This document shows positions 7,857 to 12,091 of a stretch of 12,091 bases of DNA, piece after piece. The first letter of the stretch is position 1. Every line of letters begins with the position of its first letter. Location of the stretch: NCBI GenBank assembly GCA_000697335.1, contig JNEM01012832.1, positions 1 to 12,091 on the forward strand. Reading direction: 5' to 3'. A program made the position numbers and the translations under genes. Source of the DNA: Conidiobolus incongruus B7586. Taxonomy: Eukaryota; Entomophthoromycota; Entomophthoromycetes; Entomophthorales; Conidiobolaceae. Below the pieces are notes generated by a model. It ran no database searches. It was not told the origin of the DNA and saw nothing but the letters and a program-made list of their open reading frames with translations.

Positions 7857-8832
7857 ATATTAGTCAACATAATAAAAATCAATAAACTGTTAAAACTAAC
7901 TAAATCAACAATTGAAAATTATTTAATAAATCAAAGTTGATTATTGCTAGGGAATTATTCATAAGTACTTAATTTATTCTGTTTAAAAAATTAATATAAA
8001 AATATTTATCCTTAAACAAGATATATAGATAAAAAAATTAGCATTTAACTAAATTATTATTTGAAAATAAATTTTTATAATTTTCCTTAATTTTATTACT
8101 AACATAAATCTTAAAATATTTATAAATATGTATATATATAGCATTTAAAACCAATTTGATATATTAACAATGTTATACTCATGATACTTTACTATGTTGA
8201 ACACTGATTATTTTTTTTTTCACTATAAATTAATCAATTATTAGTCAATATATGTATTAATATTGATTATTAATAAAAATATTTTATTTGAATTTATTAT
8301 TTATTATAATAAGATTTTAGTTTTGAAATATATATCTGTAATATTATGTTGAACAATCATTAAAATTTAGTATTTAAAAAGTTTGACTCAAATTAAGAGT
8401 ATAAAATATACAAAATCTTTTTATAAAAATTAATATATATTCCTTTATTATTAAATAATATAATACCATATATCTATTTATATTCACAAGTATATTATAT
8501 AATATTTATTGCTAATCAAAAATATCAATAATTATAATAATATATATTTTACTCTTCAATTAATATAAAACTTGAAAAATTCTATTTATAAAATCATATA
8601 GCTAAAATAATATTTCCTTTAATTCATATTATATAAAATTCTTTATATAATTTTTTTTGATATATAAATATTATTTTTTACTCTTAACTTATACAATATT
8701 TTTAAAATACCTATATAAATATTCTGAAGTATTAAATTTTATATTATATTTTAATATTTTTATAATTAAATAATTATTAATAAATAGAATATAATATTAA
8801 TATTATTAATAAAAAAGACTAGTAATAATTTG
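7857..8832. other. AT-rich spacer with possible diverged mariner fragment
   Basis: About 975 bp with no gene recognised. Around 7946-7980 the bases resemble the helix-turn-helix part of the mariner transposase (compare 6254-6290), and translation gives ARELF, as in ARELS of the better copy, with HLTK further on at about 8040. This may be an older, more diverged relative at about 7880-8060. The rest is featureless. Confidence 0.35.
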
Positions 8833-9112
8833 TTAAGCTTGAATGAATAACTATTGAGCTTAGGCTTTGGGAGCCAACTATAATATTTGCTAAAGCTATT
8901 ATACATATGAAATATCATCAACATAGTTAATATTCTATAGTAAATATTGATCCTAATTCTAAAAGTCAGTTCTAGTACTTTAGCTATACTGGTCTATACA
9001 AATAGACAACAGTATAAAGTTAGGTATAGGCCTAACAAAAATACAAGAAAGTTATTTAGAGCCTCATTAATTTTACTGATGGATGAATTATTATACAACT
9101 AGTTCTATATTA
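8833..9112 (+). repeat. unclassified dispersed repeat, copy 1
   Basis: Matches 11812-12091 base for base without gaps over 280 bp, about 80% identical by hand count. It is the richer in G and C of the two copies and probably nearer the original sequence. The match stops at 9112 only because the window ends, so the repeat may extend right, perhaps to about 9430 where GC falls. The left border TTAAGCTT is shared. No terminal inverted repeat, domain or family was recognised. Reading it as coding gives stops at about the rate expected by chance. Confidence 0.85.
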
Positions 9113-10321
9113 TTATTTCTTAATTTAATATAACTATAGGTAATTTTTAAAATAATTAGTTTATATTAAATATTAATTTATTCAATAATGTCAGATGTTT
9201 TGCTTAAAGTATAATCTTTAAATTAAGGGGTATTTATATAAATTAGTTAGTAATCAGATATAAAGGTTTATTCTAAGTTATGAGATATATTATCAATTCA
9301 TTATTAATCATTACATTAGTGATTTCTAAGCATTGCTATGCAGAACTTGTTTTGTCAGGGGTTGATTTATAATTTAGCTTAGATAATATAGATAATAGTC
9401 ATTTATAATAATAACAGGGTTTTAGTTGATTACTAATATTAATAATAATGAAATTGAAATATTATAAGTGATATTGTAAAATAGTTTTAGGAATATGATA
9501 TAATTATATTAAATAAAATAATTATTAATAAAAATTTTAAATATTATTATAATAATTCTAACTTTTTATTTTATTAGAATTAAAAAATTTTAGTATAGAA
9601 TTTTAATATATTTAATAATAAAAATAAAAACCATTATTTTCAATATTAGTCATATTTAATAATGTTTTTGGGTAATAATAATATATTTTTCATTATTTTA
9701 ATCAAAGAATATAAATAATATTACTAGTTAATAAAATTTAAAGAACCCACTAGTCATTATCCAATAAAATAATATTAATTTAAATTTATTAATAATATAA
9801 TGTAAATTATTATATTAATTCTTTTAATTATTAATTATTATATTTTAAAAAATTTAAATCATCAACTTAATTATTATAATATATCAAAATATAATTTTTA
9901 TACTTATTACAGGAATATTCAAATATTGAACTTGTTTTTAATCAATTTCAAAATTATATTTATTTTTAAATGTATATTTTTTCACATTAAGTTTTGATTA
10001 GTGTTTTTATATAATAGTAATTTTACTTACATAATAAGGATTAAAAAACATATTATTAATTTTTTTGATCAAAAATATTTTTAATTTTAATATAACAGAT
10101 TTTATTATTAAATATTCAAAAATAATATAATTATATTATTTATTAAAGAATATTATTAGAATTCATTTTATTACAGAAATATTATATATATATATATATA
10201 TATTAGCTTGCAAAAATAAGTTATAAAATTAAAAATATATATATTTTTTATTTATAATATAATATATATAGTTAAATTTAATTAATTATTAATTGATATA
10301 TTAATACTAAAAATATATTTA
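9113..10321. other. AT-rich region, first part probably continuing the unclassified repeat
   Basis: About 1.2 kb. From 9113 to about 9430 the composition stays slightly richer in G than the rest and could be the continuation of the repeat at 8833. From 9430 to 10321 it is AT-rich with a TA run at about 10185-10204 and no recognised gene, RNA or repeat. Confidence 0.5.
10185..10204. repeat. (TA)n microsatellite
   Basis: About ten TA dinucleotides in noncoding DNA. Confidence 0.85.
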
Positions 10322-11465
10322 AGGTGAGTTACAAATTTGTAGGTTTTAGTATTAATAGAAAAATTAATATCTAGTATATTTATCTTTTGCTTTTCTAACT
10401 TCTTTAAGTTTATAAGGTATAAAATTAACTATCTTCTTATATTAAACAAGACTAATATTATTCTAAGCTTCTTAAATATACTTTTAAAGTTGATTTAAAT
10501 TTTTTGTTAAAGGGAAAGCTTTAATTAATTTTTTTAGTTAATCCCAAAAATATTCAATTAGGTTAAAATTAAAAGATTAAGAAAGTTATTTCATAATAGT
10601 TATTTTGTTATTTTTAAGCTATTTAATAATAAAATTTGTAATATAATAAGGTGTATTATCTTGTTAAAAAATAATATTTAATTTTTTTAATTTATACTAC
10701 TTAATTGTTAAAAGACTAGTTCTTTAAATTTTTATATACATTTTCAAATAATCTAATTAACTATAAATTATATAATTAGTTTATACTTATATAATTAAAT
10801 TAATTGTATAAATAACATTAAATTATCTAATAAACTAGGTTTTTCTTTTTCTTCTCAATTCTTACTATTTTTTACTTTTACACTATTTCTAAAATTGAGA
10901 CTATATTCTATTAATATTATAGGATATTAACACTACCTAATATAAATCTTAATATATTAGTGACTTATCTTAATTTAAAGCTTAATTAAACTTTGTTTAC
11001 ACTTACACACTATAGCTATATTATATTATTATGTTCTATACATACTATTTTTATATTAAGTCTTCCTCTACACTATATTAGTTTAATTACCACTATACTT
11101 ATATGGTAACAGTAACAAAACTATTAAAAACCTACTAGAAATTAATAACTATCTATATTAAACCTAATTATTACTATTTTAAATTTTATCTATAATTTAT
11201 TTTATTTAAATTTAACACTATATATTATAATACCACTAAAAAAAAATACCCTTATATTATTTTAATAATAATAACAGCTTAATTACTAAGTGAATCTAAG
11301 ACTTTAATCTTTAAAAGCTTACTACCCTCTAAAAAGCTTATATTAAACAACTTTTGATTAAAAAAAACATGTTTTAAAGAGTTTAAATCTAATAAACTAG
11401 CTACTTCATTATAATTAATGTATTAAACCACCTCTTTAGTATTTTTAAAAACAAATTAACTATTT
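10322..11465 (-). mobile_element. Tc1-like (DD34E) DNA transposon, decayed
   Basis: On the minus strand, the part from about 10720 down to 10500 translates to the Tc1 transposase catalytic core: a QDNTP block (Asp codon 10658-10660) and, 34 residues later, NLIE (Glu codon 10553-10555), followed by a WD.LKK block. QDN...N.IE with 34 residues between is diagnostic of Tc1 DD34E and distinct from the mariner DD34D family elsewhere in the window. The left end AGGTGAGTTACAAATTT (10322-10338) may be the 3' terminal repeat, with a weaker inverse at about 11440-11465. The N-terminal half is degraded and has many stops, most explained by loss of Gln or Trp codons. It is older or more heavily mutated than the mariner at 5824. 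Ends are approximate, about 10-20 bp either way. Confidence 0.8.
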
Positions 11466-11490
11466 ATAATATTACCATAGAATCAAAGAA

Positions 11491-11810
11491 ATGGGAAATT
11501 TTTTAATTTCTGATTTTTCAAACATATTATTAGTTTCAAATAAACAAATATATACAAAACAAATAGGAAAATAAATAGTTTTGAATTATATATATATATA
11601 TATATATAAATAATTTTTTTGATTAAAAAATGAATTTTTTAAAATTAGTTGTTTAATTTCATTATACTTAAACTAAATAATAATCATTAAAAGTTTGTTA
11701 TTTTAGTATTAGTAAAACTTAACCATAAACCTTTTAAAATTATTTAAAATTTATAAGTAGCTTTTGATAATAAAGTATTATTTAAATTAACAATTAATTG
11801 TTAAGTAAAT
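11491..11810 (+). mobile_element. mariner 5' fragment
   Basis: Colinear with 5824-6130: 5' terminal repeat, leader with a TA run (11586-11608) and the start of the transposase gene, ending at the GTAAAT corresponding to 6125-6130. There it joins the unclassified repeat at 11812. The element is broken at this junction, so the 3' three quarters are missing here or lie beyond an insertion. No TA duplicate is visible at its left end. Confidence 0.85.
11586..11608. repeat. (TA)n run inside mariner fragment
   Basis: About eleven TA units at the same element position as the run at 5917-5931. Confidence 0.85.
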
Positions 11811-11811
11811 A

Positions 11812-12091
11812 TTAAGCTTAAATAAATAACTATTGAGCTTAAACTTTAAAAGCTAATTATAATATTCACTAAAGTTATTATACACAAGGAATATTATCAA
11901 TATTGTTAATATTCTATAGTAAATACTAATTTGAATTTTAAAAGTTAATCCTAGTATTTTAACTACACTAGTTTTTATAAATAAATAATAATATAAAGTT
12001 AAGTATAATTTTAATTAAAATATAAGAAAGTTATATAAAGCTTTATTAATTTTACTAGTAGATAAATTATTATACAATTAGTTCTATATTA
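11812..12091 (+). repeat. unclassified dispersed repeat, copy 2 (cut by right window edge)
   Basis: Ungapped direct match to 8833-9112. Of about 48 transitions separating them, about 41 put A or T in this copy where the other has G or C. It begins 1-2 bp after the mariner fragment breaks off, so either it inserted into that mariner or the junction is a rearrangement. Its family is unknown. Confidence 0.85.

Noticed and set aside
8836-9360. Repeat as a degraded protein gene, reading all TAA/TAG as former Gln or Trp
   Set aside because: The number of stops is close to random expectation for this composition, and no family motif appears. A short FTDG-like string alone does not support RNase H.
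1-12091. CRISPR array, operon, prophage or riboswitch
   Set aside because: No regularly spaced short repeats, no co-directional gene cluster and no bacterial signals were seen. The tRNAs and lipase are eukaryotic in type.

Overview
This is nuclear DNA from a eukaryote, most likely a fungus. It is extremely AT-rich. The two tRNA genes have internal A and B boxes and no encoded CCA. The one intact protein gene is a secreted class 3 lipase with the same plan as the Rhizomucor miehei lipase. The rest is mostly decayed DNA transposons. An early-diverging fungus (Mucoromycota or Entomophthoromycotina type) is plausible from the lipase, but the lineage is inference.

Layout. 1-1073: minus-strand mariner copy, cut by the window edge. 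1074-1588: AT-rich spacer. 1589-1661: tRNA-Thr(AGU), plus strand. 1761-2849: lipase, minus strand. 2850-3978: AT-rich spacer. About 3979-4319: a GC-richer, C-biased island that may be an old solo LTR. 4320-5074: spacer. 5075-5146: tRNA-Pro(CGG), minus strand. 5147-5823: spacer. 5824-7092: full-length mariner with a 344-codon transposase pseudogene. 7112-7856: a second copy of its 3' half, made by tandem duplication. 7857-8832: spacer. 8833-9112: unclassified repeat, first copy. 9113-10321: spacer. About 10322-11465: minus-strand Tc1-like element. 11491-11810: 5' fragment of the same mariner family. 11812-12091: second copy of the unclassified repeat, cut by the window edge.

The main biological signal is how the repeats have decayed. 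The mariner transposase frame at 5984-7018 has kept its length with no indel, yet has ten in-frame stops, each explained by one C-to-T or G-to-A transition. The 745-bp tandem pair differs by about 30 transitions and 5 transversions, and every transition lies in a CpA or CpT context, about 20 and 10 respectively. The unclassified repeat pair differs by about 48 transitions and 7 transversions, nearly all toward A/T in one copy. This looks like repeat-induced point mutation or a similar cytosine-directed process acting on duplicated DNA, while the single-copy lipase stays open and much richer in GC. The counts were made by eye.

I found no CRISPR, operon or clearly new multi-gene system. The host genes (one lipase, two tRNAs) show no sign of working together.
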